Source: Amycolatopsis anabasis
GTDB taxonomy: Bacteria > Actinomycetota > Actinomycetes > Mycobacteriales > Pseudonocardiaceae
Assembly (NCBI RefSeq): GCF_009765355.1
Contig: NZ_VTHK01000008.1
Coordinates: forward strand, 186,001 to 250,000
DNA: 64,000 nt
Direction: 5' to 3'
Notes under the pieces: model-generated
What the model was told of the DNA's origin: nothing
The model's input: only the letters and a program-made list of their open reading frames with translations
The model's database searches: none
Shown here: in pieces, positions 10,225 through 18,377 of the stretch
Position numbering within the stretch: the first letter of the stretch is position 1
Layout: each line of letters opens with the position of its first letter
Program-made: the position numbers and the translations under genes

Positions 10225-11917
10225 CGGAAACCTCCGCCTCGGCTGCCCGCGCGAGGTGTGCTCGCCCGGGTGAACACCATCCGAGCACCGGGCAGCCGCC
10301 GCAGCCAGTGCCGGGCTTGGCTTCGAACCTGTCGTCGAATAACAACGGCCGTGTCAGGTCGCCGATCACCTCGCGGGCCTCGGCCAGGACTTCCGGCTGG
10401 TTTGGGTCGACCTCCTCAAGTTGACCGCCGTCGGCCCGAAGATGCTCCAACTCCACGCGGGAAGCTCTCGACAGATCGCCCACCACCCCGGCGGCGAGTA
10501 GTAACGTCCCCATCGCGAGCTGGGGAAACTGCCTCAACAGAGGACGGCCGCGCCAGATGGGCCGCCCAGCGGTCTTCGTCTCGCGCCACACCCAGGCCCC
10601 GTCGCGGCGGAACAGCAGGTCAGGAGTCGCGACGAAGACCACCCCGAGCCGCTCGTCGTACGCCGACAACTGGGGCTGCACCCGCGGCGGCAGGTCCGCC
10701 GTCTCCGACATGGGGCAGAACGCGGTGTGCTCAGCGAGCATCCGGGTCACCTGCTCGGACTGGTCCGGCTGAAGTTCCGGAAACGACAGCGCGAGCATGT
10801 CGTCAGCGTCGCAGCGCACGGACTCGCCGTCGTGCTTCTGGTTGAGCCAAGCGTCGACCGCGCGGCCACGGACGATCTCGGGTGACTCCGCCATGTCCCG
10901 GACGCCAAGGCCGAGCTGCCGGTCAAGGTGATACCGGGCCGGGCAGGCGTCGTACATGCGGAGGTCGGTCACCGACAAAGTGCGCCGCCCGCGGGGACGA
11001 GCGGCCACGGCAGGTAAGAAGTCGAACTTCTTCAGGGACTCGCATGTGACCGTGATCTTGCACTCCGCGCAGTTACTGCCAGGGCGGCGCTTGGTGTCGT
11101 CCATAACCGCCATGGCGCGCTTCACCACGTGTTCCCGGAACAGTTCAGGTGTGGCGGACACGTGCCATTCGCCCAAGGGTTTGGCCTTCGCCGAGCCGGT
11201 GCCGAACGCCACCACTTTGACTAGCTGTGGCTGCACCGTCTCGGCGGGCGTCCGTTCCGCGGCTCCGAGCGGCGTTCCGTGCGCGGCAACGTGCGCGATC
11301 TCCGTCTTCTCCGCGGCGGACCTGTCCTTGGGTTCGTTCAGCTGGATCAGCCACGCTTCCCGGACGCTCCCGTCGGCGGAGCGGTATCGGCGCCCCCAAC
11401 TGGTCCATTCGTAGATGAGCACACCACGGCTGTCGCGCTCCTCCAGCTTGCGGTGCACCACCCACTCTGGTCGAACCGGGATCACAGCGGGTGTGTCCGT
11501 ACTTTCCCGGTGCGCTTGCCAAGCGGTCAAATAGTTGCGGAAAGCTTGGATCGTCCACTCGACGAAGCCCGGGTGCATCGGTTTGGAGCGACCGATGCAC
11601 GCATATGTTCGACGTAGCAGGTGATCGACCACCTCATCGTGGGATAGGCGCGCGAACTCCAGTTGATCAAGCGCTGTCATGAGCGGACCGAGGCTAAATG
11701 CCTCCAAGTCTGTGCGGAGTCGATCCGCACCGGCCACGTGACTTCGAATTTTGAGCGCGACCGACTGCGGGCACCTCCATGCGTCCTCGCGGAGATCGCG
11801 CGCGCCGATCCGAATCAACACCGCGCCATCGCGGCTCGCCCAGAGTGGACCATTGTCGAAACCTCCGCCCAAGGTAGGTATACGGTCAAGGTAGATCAAT
11901 TCGCCACCTCCGAACAT
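10211..11917 (-). CDS. Tandem Fe-S PD-(D/E)XK nuclease (RecB/Cas4-like)
   Basis: A 568-residue protein built from two Cas4/AddB-like units. Unit 1 has one early cysteine (C49, RCPQS) and a late triplet C283, C286, C292 (CAECKITVTC). Unit 2 has C325 (DACPARYHL) and C539, C542, C548 (CGGCPVLGWC). A single early Cys plus a late Cx2CxnC triplet is the 4Fe-4S pattern of RecB/Cas4 nucleases. Unit 2 has a good catalytic set: D433 and E446-T-K448 (VWRETKTAGRP). Unit 1 has a weaker E195-P-K197. It is the first gene of the four-gene operon and is not one of the three core partners I know for pPIWI-RE. I chose the ATG at 11917. The frame is open to 12049, but that would overlap the divergent kinase and adds a low-complexity, Arg/Ser/Pro-rich stretch. 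Confidence 0.75.
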   Translation of the reverse strand: MFGGGELIYLDRIPTLGGGFDNGPLWASRDGAVLIRIGARDLREDAWRCPQSVALKIRSHVAGADRLRTDLEAFSLGPLMTALDQLEFARLSHDEVVDHLLRRTYACIGRSKPMHPGFVEWTIQAFRNYLTAWQAHRESTDTPAVIPVRPEWVVHRKLEERDSRGVLIYEWTSWGRRYRSADGSVREAWLIQLNEPKDRSAAEKTEIAHVAAHGTPLGAAERTPAETVQPQLVKVVAFGTGSAKAKPLGEWHVSATPELFREHVVKRAMAVMDDTKRRPGSNCAECKITVTCESLKKFDFLPAVAARPRGRRTLSVTDLRMYDACPARYHLDRQLGLGVRDMAESPEIVRGRAVDAWLNQKHDGESVRCDADDMLALSFPELQPDQSEQVTRMLAEHTAFCPMSETADLPPRVQPQLSAYDERLGVVFVATPDLLFRRDGAWVWRETKTAGRPIWRGRPLLRQFPQLAMGTLLLAAGVVGDLSRASRVELEHLRADGGQLEEVDPNQPEVLAEAREVIGDLTRPLLFDDRFEAKPGTGCGGCPVLGWCSPGRAHLARAAEAEVSGELG

Positions 11918-12000
11918 GCTACCGCCGTACACAAACGACGACCACAGTCGGGCAAGATGTCCAGAGAGCTGGCGGAACGACTGGGATCGAGGAGTGGACA
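11918..12000. promoter_or_regulatory. Divergent intergenic region, nuclease and kinase
   Basis: An 83-bp gap between the start codons of the pPIWI-RE operon (left) and the kinase (right). Both promoters must lie here or inside the opposite gene. I see no clear -35/-10 pair and no strong dyad, so this is inferred from gene layout only. Confidence 0.4.
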
Positions 12001-13170
12001 GTGCAGGTTGGCGATGTGGTGGGCGCACGGTATCGGGTGACCCAGTCAATCGGCGGAGGTGGGATGGCCCGCACCTTCAAGGCGTTGGACATGGAAGAAA
12101 ACCGCGCTGTCATGATCAAAACTCCCGCTCTGGGCACTCGGGAGAAACTGGGTACGGACGCCGAGCGGAAACTGCTGGGTCGATTTGCCCGCGAGGGCAA
12201 GATTCTACACAAGGCGGCGCACCCGAACATCCCGAAGTTCTACGATGAGGGAATCCATCGGGGCCTTCAGTACTTCGCGATGGAGTTTATCGAAGGCATC
12301 ACTCTGAGTAGGTACCTGGCGGGAAACCGGCCTCGAGTGATCGAGACGGCATGCCTGGCGGTCCCGATAGCCGGGGCTCTCATTGCGACGCACGCGAAAA
12401 ACATCTACCACCGCGATCTCAAACCAGACAACATCATGCTCACTTGTAGTGGTCGGGTTTACATGATCGATTTCGGCATCGCACTATCCCTCGACGACGA
12501 CCCCACACGCTACACGGAACTGAACGTCGGAACCCTGAGCTATATGGCGCCAGAACGACTACAGGGGACTGCTGACGTGCCAAGCTCGGATCTCTACAGC
12601 CTGGGCTGCATTCTCTATCTGATGCTGACCGGACGGGAGCCGTTCGCGTCGAGAAACAGCGGCATGACCACCGAAGAGCAGCATCTCCACCGAAACCCCG
12701 AGTCACTGCGACATTGGGCTATCGACACACCCACCGAGATAGACGAATTCGTACTGGCGCTGCTGGCCAAGAGGTACGAAGACCGGCCGAGCAGTGAAGA
12801 CGTGATCGAAGTATTCAAGCCGTATCTGCCTAAATTGGGCGCCCCAGAACCGAACCCCGGGTTCGACATTGACCTAACGATACCTTACCGTGAACCGCGC
12901 GCAGTACGCGAAGTCAACCAGCAACTCCAGGGTCACAAGACACCCAGAGCCAAGTTTCGGCGCGCTCGACAGGGTGACTACCTGACGCGCAGTGCGGTCA
13001 ACGAGCGAATTGAGAAAGCGAAAAGCGACCTCGCCTGCGGCGACCTCCAAACAGCCTGCGCAAGTCTTCATGCCCTGCTGGAAGAAGCGGTCGCAACATA
13101 CGGCCAGTCGCACGAAGTGGTTCAATTAGTAGCCAAGGTGTTGAAGGAAGCTAAGGAACTCGTCGACTAG
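12001..13170 (+). CDS. Soluble Ser/Thr protein kinase with C-terminal helical region
   Basis: A 389-residue Hanks-type kinase with all key elements: Gly-rich loop GGGGMA (18-23), Lys40, catalytic HRDLKPDN (137-144), DFG (157-159) and APE (183-185). No transmembrane segment follows, unlike most actinobacterial PknB-type receptors. The C-terminal ~90 residues are helical and may form a TPR-like or coiled-coil module (LACGDLQTACASLHALLEEA). It starts with GTG. It is divergent from the pPIWI-RE operon and its stop overlaps the stop of the DUF262 gene in a shared CTAG (13167-13170). Its GC content is clearly below that of the surrounding chromosome, which fits acquisition with the island. Kinases occur in several defence systems, so a role in triggering or regulation is plausible but not shown. 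Confidence 0.85.
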   Translation: MQVGDVVGARYRVTQSIGGGGMARTFKALDMEENRAVMIKTPALGTREKLGTDAERKLLGRFAREGKILHKAAHPNIPKFYDEGIHRGLQYFAMEFIEGITLSRYLAGNRPRVIETACLAVPIAGALIATHAKNIYHRDLKPDNIMLTCSGRVYMIDFGIALSLDDDPTRYTELNVGTLSYMAPERLQGTADVPSSDLYSLGCILYLMLTGREPFASRNSGMTTEEQHLHRNPESLRHWAIDTPTEIDEFVLALLAKRYEDRPSSEDVIEVFKPYLPKLGAPEPNPGFDIDLTIPYREPRAVREVNQQLQGHKTPRAKFRRARQGDYLTRSAVNERIEKAKSDLACGDLQTACASLHALLEEAVATYGQSHEVVQLVAKVLKEAKELVD

Positions 13171-15458
13171 GCGTTATCCGCGCCTGTTCGGGGAGAGTAG
13201 CCGAACTGTTCAAGTCGCGCACGGGCGACTTCAAGCTCTCGCTCGTCGAACAGGTCAGTGAATGGGGCCCGGGTCACGAGGGCCTCGACCGTCAGGTCCA
13301 GCCGACCTCGTTCCCACAACGCAGCAAAACCGTCGGAGACGGCAGGGGAAAGCAGCAATTTTCGCGCTGTCTCCATCGGCCCCAGATCGGCCAACATACT
13401 GAGGAAGTAGGTTGCCGAGTAGCGGGCCTCCCTCCGGCTGCGTTCGTACAGGCGCTGCATTTCGGTTCCGAACCGTTCCACCAGGGGGCCTTGATCGATC
13501 GGTTCATCGACGGAGGGGGGCTCCGGTTCCGCGTCAGTGGTGTCGAGACGGGCGTCCTCGTTGCGCCGGTTCACGAAGCCCAGCAAGGCGTCCACCGAGG
13601 TGAACACCTCATAGCCGAGTTCGGCCAACCGAGTCAAATCGGCAGACTCGGGATCGAGCTCCAGTACCACCGGATTCCCTTGGCCAGCCTGTAATCCATC
13701 CGGCCACAGCGCCTCGGCGACCGCGATCTGCCGACCGCTAACGGGGTCGGCGATCTCTGCATCGGTGGACGGCATGCTGTAGCCGAGCCGCCGGAGCTCC
13801 TCAATGAGGTCACGGACCTGGGTAGTTCGCGCGTCTTCCTCTTCCTCGCCTATTACAGACAACGGGGCGAGGAGCCTTTCCTCGGACGAGCCGGTACTCG
13901 TGCGTAGACTTGACAGAAACGACTGCGCCGCTTCGGCGAGCAGTTCGCGACGGGCTTCGAGGAAGTCTTCGTAGCGGTCGACCTTCCATAGGGCGGGGTC
14001 CAGCGGTATCCACTGCGAGGCCAGCACTCCCGGGTACTTGCGTTCGGCTTCGGCGAAATAGTCTTCGGGTGCGCGTTTACCTACAGTCAGATTCGTGTCC
14101 TGCGTCAGGAAGCAGAAGTTGGCAAGCGCATTGACCTGGCTGCGGGGGTAGCCGGCCTTGTACAGCAGCGCTTTCGGGAAGATGTGGTGCACTTGCAGAG
14201 AGGAAAGCTTCCCGAGCATTTCGGCGCGCAACTCCAGCCCGCTGCCGAGATCACGAGCCCCCTTGACTCGGGTTAGCATGTAGAGCATCGGGTAGAAGCG
14301 CGAACCCTTGGTTGATCCCTCGAAGTCGTGTGGTCGGACGTCCAGATTGCCGCCACGCCACCGTTGAAGGGTATCGATGAGGCCGTCGATGCCTTCCCGG
14401 TGGGCGGTGTCGTAGTCCTTTTGCAGAATCGTTTCCGTTGACCCCGCGAATCTGCCCCACAATGCCGATTGCGCGTACCAGTAGAGCACCTTGTCTTGGT
14501 GCACGCGGTCTTCGAAACGTCCGCCGCTGCGATGCAACAGCAGGGACACGACGGGGAAGGCGTAGCGACCCATCAGCACTCGGTCGTGATCCAGGCCGAG
14601 CCTGCCGGAAACCACATCGAGAAAAGTGCCCACGTGGTTGATCGATTCTTCGAGGGCGGCCTGGAACTCGTCAACGGTGATCCGGTCCAGCGCGGTGAAC
14701 AACGATCGGCCCGTCGCCACCGCGTTGGCATTGCGGAGGAGCCAGTCGAGGGAGAATTTGAACCCCGCCTGTTGCCACAGCAGTAGCTGTTCGCGCATCG
14801 CGTGCCGTGCGTCCGGCCAGTGCGCGCACAGCTTCGCCAGCGCGAGGTCGCCCTTGGACAGTTTGGTTCCGCCTGAATTGACTCGGTTGAAGATCTCGAC
14901 AACCGAATCGACCGTCTTGTCACTACCGGTAATCTTTTCCTCGTGGAAGTGGCGTTCGTAGACCTGCCACAGCGTGTTCAGCCTGCGCAGGTATATTTTG
15001 GCGTTGTCGGGCGTGTCGATGAAGGTGGACAGGAAGGCCATGGGGCCGTCCTGGAATAGCTTCGTGACGTCGACCCATCGAACGTCGTCGGCCATCTTGC
15101 TAGCTGTGTAGAATTCGAAGGCCTCGCTGTCCACGTTGAAATACAGCCCGCTGAACGCGGCAGGGTCCCCTTCGAAGAAGGCAGGCGGCTTGCCTCGCAC
15201 CAGTCCGTACAGCGTGGTGATGCGCTGCTGGCCGTCGAGCAGGAGCAGATGCGTACCCGCGCCCGCGGAACCTCCGCGAACCGATACCGATTCCGCTTCG
15301 GTCTCCCAGAGCAGCAGTCCACCGACCGGGTGGCCGCGGTACAGCGATCGCATGAGCCCTCGAACCTGGTCCCGGTTCCAGACGTAACCGCGCTGGAACT
15401 CGGGCAGCAGCACCGTTCCGGAATCGATTTGGTCGAGGATGGTCGAGAGCTTGCCCAT
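13167..15458 (-). CDS. DUF262 and HNH (DUF1524-like) protein, GmrSD/SspE-type
   Basis: A 763-residue protein. The N-terminal DUF262 domain has the ParB-like motif LLLDGQQRITTLYG (DGQQR at 75-79) and an N-terminal LPEFQRGYVW. An HNH-type motif VHHIFPKALL (424-429) with downstream asparagines (ALANFCFLTQDTN) matches DUF1524. This pair is typical of GmrSD type IV restriction enzymes and SspE, which use nucleotide hydrolysis to license DNA cleavage. About 280 further residues are unassigned; a segment near 560-640 looks like a small alpha/beta domain. Start: ATG preceded by GGAAGG. It lies 30 bp after the UvrD gene on the same strand, so the two are probably co-transcribed with drmC. No sspBCD genes are present. 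Confidence 0.8.
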   Translation of the reverse strand: MGKLSTILDQIDSGTVLLPEFQRGYVWNRDQVRGLMRSLYRGHPVGGLLLWETEAESVSVRGGSAGAGTHLLLLDGQQRITTLYGLVRGKPPAFFEGDPAAFSGLYFNVDSEAFEFYTASKMADDVRWVDVTKLFQDGPMAFLSTFIDTPDNAKIYLRRLNTLWQVYERHFHEEKITGSDKTVDSVVEIFNRVNSGGTKLSKGDLALAKLCAHWPDARHAMREQLLLWQQAGFKFSLDWLLRNANAVATGRSLFTALDRITVDEFQAALEESINHVGTFLDVVSGRLGLDHDRVLMGRYAFPVVSLLLHRSGGRFEDRVHQDKVLYWYAQSALWGRFAGSTETILQKDYDTAHREGIDGLIDTLQRWRGGNLDVRPHDFEGSTKGSRFYPMLYMLTRVKGARDLGSGLELRAEMLGKLSSLQVHHIFPKALLYKAGYPRSQVNALANFCFLTQDTNLTVGKRAPEDYFAEAERKYPGVLASQWIPLDPALWKVDRYEDFLEARRELLAEAAQSFLSSLRTSTGSSEERLLAPLSVIGEEEEDARTTQVRDLIEELRRLGYSMPSTDAEIADPVSGRQIAVAEALWPDGLQAGQGNPVVLELDPESADLTRLAELGYEVFTSVDALLGFVNRRNEDARLDTTDAEPEPPSVDEPIDQGPLVERFGTEMQRLYERSRREARYSATYFLSMLADLGPMETARKLLLSPAVSDGFAALWERGRLDLTVEALVTRAPFTDLFDERELEVARARLEQFGYSPRTGADNA

Positions 15459-15488
15459 GCAGTACCTTCCGAATCAGCGGTCGAATGT

Positions 15489-17579
15489 TTACTTGAGCCC
15501 GCTCAGCAGTTTGCTGCTGGCGCCGTGCCAGGAGACGGCGAGTTGTTCGCGGGACCGAGTGCATGCGACGAACAGCAGGCACCGTTCCCGTCGCATGTCC
15601 TGGTGGTGCGTTGCCTCATCTTCGTTGAGAGGGGTGATCGCGCTGGACGGTGGCACCTGGTGTTCGCTTACCCCGATCACCGCGAGACACCGGAATTCGA
15701 GTCCCTTCATGCGGTGCATTGTCCCGACCGCGACGGCGTCGTCGGGTGCTTTCGCACCGAGCAGCGACCTTACCGGGATCGAAACCGCTTCCAGCGCATC
15801 CACGGCTGCTTCGACCAGCCACTTCGCCCGCGCTGCGACACCGATCTCGCCGGGTTCCACCCCCGCGTCCAGCCACATTCGCACCGTCGTCGATAAGCCG
15901 TCGAGCTCGGCGTTTTTGTTGCGGTATTCCTTCAGTTCCGGTGGCATGCCGTGCATCTCGGATCGGCATCCGGCAATCGAATCGAGCCCGCCGTCCATGT
16001 CGTCGATCGGCTCTCCGCGGAGCAGTCCGAGGCTCCACGAGAGAATCTCGGCTGTGGTGCGGTAGTTCACCGTGAGCCTGCTCGACCGCCCAGCTACGTG
16101 GATTCCGACCTCACGAAGACTGACGAGGTGCGAGTAGATGCGCTGGTGTGTGTCGCCCGCGAGAAATACATCGTTGGGTTGCCGGGGGACGGCTGCGCGC
16201 AGCAACCTCCATTGTGACGGGCTCAGATCTTGCGCCTCGTCGACGACGATGTGCTGGTAGGGTTTCTCGGTACGCTGCTCGAGGAGCCGCTCCGCCTCGA
16301 CGCACACGGTCTCGTGGGTCCACCAGTCGCCGTCGCGGAGCTGCTGCTCGAACTCCCAGATCGCCTGCCAGACCTGCGCCTTCTGCCGTGGACCGAGGCG
16401 ACGGCCGCGCCCGGTGCGTTTGGCGGACAGGTACTCCTGCGCGCTGGTCACCTTCTGAGCAAGCACGACCTGTCGCCATTCCTGCCGCAGAAAAGGTTCG
16501 CTGAACGGTAGGTCGAGCCTGTCGATGACCGAACGCCACAGCGCGCTCTCCTCGTCGCTGTCGAGTAGCCGTGGTGCCCCGTGTTCTTCTCGAAAGACTT
16601 GATGAGCTAGCTGGTCCACGTTCTTGACATCGATTCGGCTCCGGATCTCGTCGGACTCGATGAGTAGCTTCAGCCCGGCCGACAACGATCCAGTGAGGGT
16701 GGAAGTGAAGGTGGTGAGCAGCACCTGCCCGTTGTTCAGCCGAGCCAGGTGATTGGAGCGGTGCAGTGCGACCACCGTCTTGCCGGTTCCCGGCCCACCG
16801 GTAACCCGTGCCGAACCCCGGAAGTGCGCGTCAACCGTCGTGCGCTGTACCGGATGCAGGTAGATCCGCCACAGCGCGAACGGGTGCCGGAAGATGGCGA
16901 GCAACTCCTCCGGTCCGTCCACCAGCACCATGCGATCCGAGCTTCGTGCCACTGCGGCGCTCAGGTCGTTCGGGTCGAACCGTTGCCCGTAGATCACATC
17001 GCCGAGCTCGGCCCACACTTCCTCCGGGCTGAGTCCGGCCGCGAGGCCGGCCAGCGCGTCCCACTGCCCGGACGGCAAGAACGAGCGCGCCGCGTCGAGC
17101 TGGACGGGGTCGGTCAGGACGCGGGCGAAGGCGAGAGTCTGCTCGTCGATGCCGAGCCTGCGCAAGTCGGCATCGTTGACATCGTCGAAGAGCCGGGCCG
17201 GTGCCATTTCCGCGATGCCGGACAGGCCCGGCAGGGTGCTTTCGATCGCCGTCACATCACGGATCTCGATTCGTCCCGTCGCGGCGTTCACCGAGGCGAG
17301 GCGACGCTGCGCCCAGGTGTACGCGTCATCGTGCGGAAGTACCTTCAGCAGGGTGTAGGTGCTGCCGGTCTCGGGAGCCAGCACCACACCTCGCCAGAAC
17401 TGGGTGATGCGGATCGTCCGGAATCGATTGTCCCGTGCATTCTTTACCTTTTCCAGATGTTGTCCGGTGTGCGTGGCCTGTTCGAATTTAGCGAACGCCT
17501 CGGTCACCCGCTCCTGTACTGCCTTGTCGAGTTTCGGGTATTCGCGCAGGAATTCTCTGTCAATGGCCAGTGATGGCAT
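15489..17579 (-). CDS. RelE/ParE-like domain fused to UvrD-family helicase
   Basis: A 696-residue SF1 helicase. Walker A is GGPGTGKT (261-268) and Walker B is VVDEAQD near 448. Later motifs are LTVNYRTTAEIL and GTMHRMKGLEF. The first ~110 residues look like a RelE/ParE toxin fold: helical start, LEKVKNARDNRFRTIRI, then YTLLKVLPHDDAYTWA. Fusions of this kind are known among UvrD-like helicases; the domain probably binds nucleic acid or regulates the helicase rather than acting as a free toxin. The start is ATG with an AGGAGG site. It follows drmC by 27 bp and precedes the DUF262 gene by 30 bp, so it reads as part of the DISARM-derived operon even though it is not a standard DISARM gene. Confidence 0.82.
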   Translation of the reverse strand: MPSLAIDREFLREYPKLDKAVQERVTEAFAKFEQATHTGQHLEKVKNARDNRFRTIRITQFWRGVVLAPETGSTYTLLKVLPHDDAYTWAQRRLASVNAATGRIEIRDVTAIESTLPGLSGIAEMAPARLFDDVNDADLRRLGIDEQTLAFARVLTDPVQLDAARSFLPSGQWDALAGLAAGLSPEEVWAELGDVIYGQRFDPNDLSAAVARSSDRMVLVDGPEELLAIFRHPFALWRIYLHPVQRTTVDAHFRGSARVTGGPGTGKTVVALHRSNHLARLNNGQVLLTTFTSTLTGSLSAGLKLLIESDEIRSRIDVKNVDQLAHQVFREEHGAPRLLDSDEESALWRSVIDRLDLPFSEPFLRQEWRQVVLAQKVTSAQEYLSAKRTGRGRRLGPRQKAQVWQAIWEFEQQLRDGDWWTHETVCVEAERLLEQRTEKPYQHIVVDEAQDLSPSQWRLLRAAVPRQPNDVFLAGDTHQRIYSHLVSLREVGIHVAGRSSRLTVNYRTTAEILSWSLGLLRGEPIDDMDGGLDSIAGCRSEMHGMPPELKEYRNKNAELDGLSTTVRMWLDAGVEPGEIGVAARAKWLVEAAVDALEAVSIPVRSLLGAKAPDDAVAVGTMHRMKGLEFRCLAVIGVSEHQVPPSSAITPLNEDEATHHQDMRRERCLLFVACTRSREQLAVSWHGASSKLLSGLK

Positions 17580-17606
17580 TGCCTCGTCCTCCTAGCGATG
17601 CGGCGG

Positions 17607-18377
17607 TCACAGTGCACTGCCGCTGACGGTCAGGCGGTCCAGCATGCCCTTGGACTTCAGCTCCACGATGTGCTCGGCAACGCGGACGGGGGCGCTGCCA
17701 CCACGGATCAGCACGCCCGCTTCGATGTTCTTCTGCACGCCCGATTGCGTGAGGTTCGCGCTGGAGACCAGGAGGACGCGCCGGTCGGCGACGGCGAGCT
17801 TGGCGTGCATTTTCGAACCGGGCTCGCTGCGCTTACTGACCGGCCAGTGCCACGGCTGGAGCCCGTTGATCCTGGCGAATGCCGCGGCGGGCTCGGCACC
17901 GGCCAGCGCGCTACCGGCACCCTGCAATGTCTCCACCACCACGGTGACCTGGACGCCCCGCTCGATGGCCGAAGCGAGCGCTTCTCGCAACGGTTCGTGC
18001 GGTTTCGCGGAGTAGGTCATCAGCAGCAGTTCGCTGGTGGCTTCGGTAACCACCTGGATCAGCGCCTGGGCAGTCGCACGCACCGGTACCGAATGGCTGC
18101 TCGGTCCGCTCCACACCGTTTCGACTTCGACCGACGCGGCATGCTGTGCGTAGCCCGCGGCCAGACCGCGCAGGAACGCGGCCGCCTGCGTCTGTGGTGT
18201 CTCGCTGTCGTCGAGCGCGCGCAGGATCGGGCGGGTAGCCACGGTGAAGGTGTTCCCCATGCCGGACAGCACCGCGTGTTCGGGCCATCCCTCGCCGACT
18301 CGGTCGGCGAGGGTGCGAAGTGCCGCGGCCCCGAGGGTGGGCGCAGCCGCGGCGGCGATAGCCTCGAATCCGCTCAT
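17607..18377 (-). CDS. drmC: DISARM protein DrmC, phospholipase D-like
   Basis: A 256-residue protein with one PLD motif, HxK-x4-D, in MHAKLAVAD followed by LLVSSANLT. This fits DrmC, the PLD-fold protein of DISARM defence systems, where it is reported to be dispensable or accessory. I chose the ATG at 18377 because it overlaps the upstream stop as ATGA and begins a sensible N terminus (MSGFEAIAAAAAP). The frame is open to 18563, but that would extend into the drmB coding region. The gene appears intact, unlike its DISARM neighbours. It is followed closely by the RelE-UvrD helicase gene. Confidence 0.85.
   Translation of the reverse strand: MSGFEAIAAAAAPTLGAAALRTLADRVGEGWPEHAVLSGMGNTFTVATRPILRALDDSETPQTQAAAFLRGLAAGYAQHAASVEVETVWSGPSSHSVPVRATAQALIQVVTEATSELLLMTYSAKPHEPLREALASAIERGVQVTVVVETLQGAGSALAGAEPAAAFARINGLQPWHWPVSKRSEPGSKMHAKLAVADRRVLLVSSANLTQSGVQKNIEAGVLIRGGSAPVRVAEHIVELKSKGMLDRLTVSGSAL

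Noticed and set aside
13167..15458. Complete Ssp (phosphorothioation) system
   Set aside because: The DUF262/HNH protein resembles SspE, but there are no sspA-D or dnd genes in the window.
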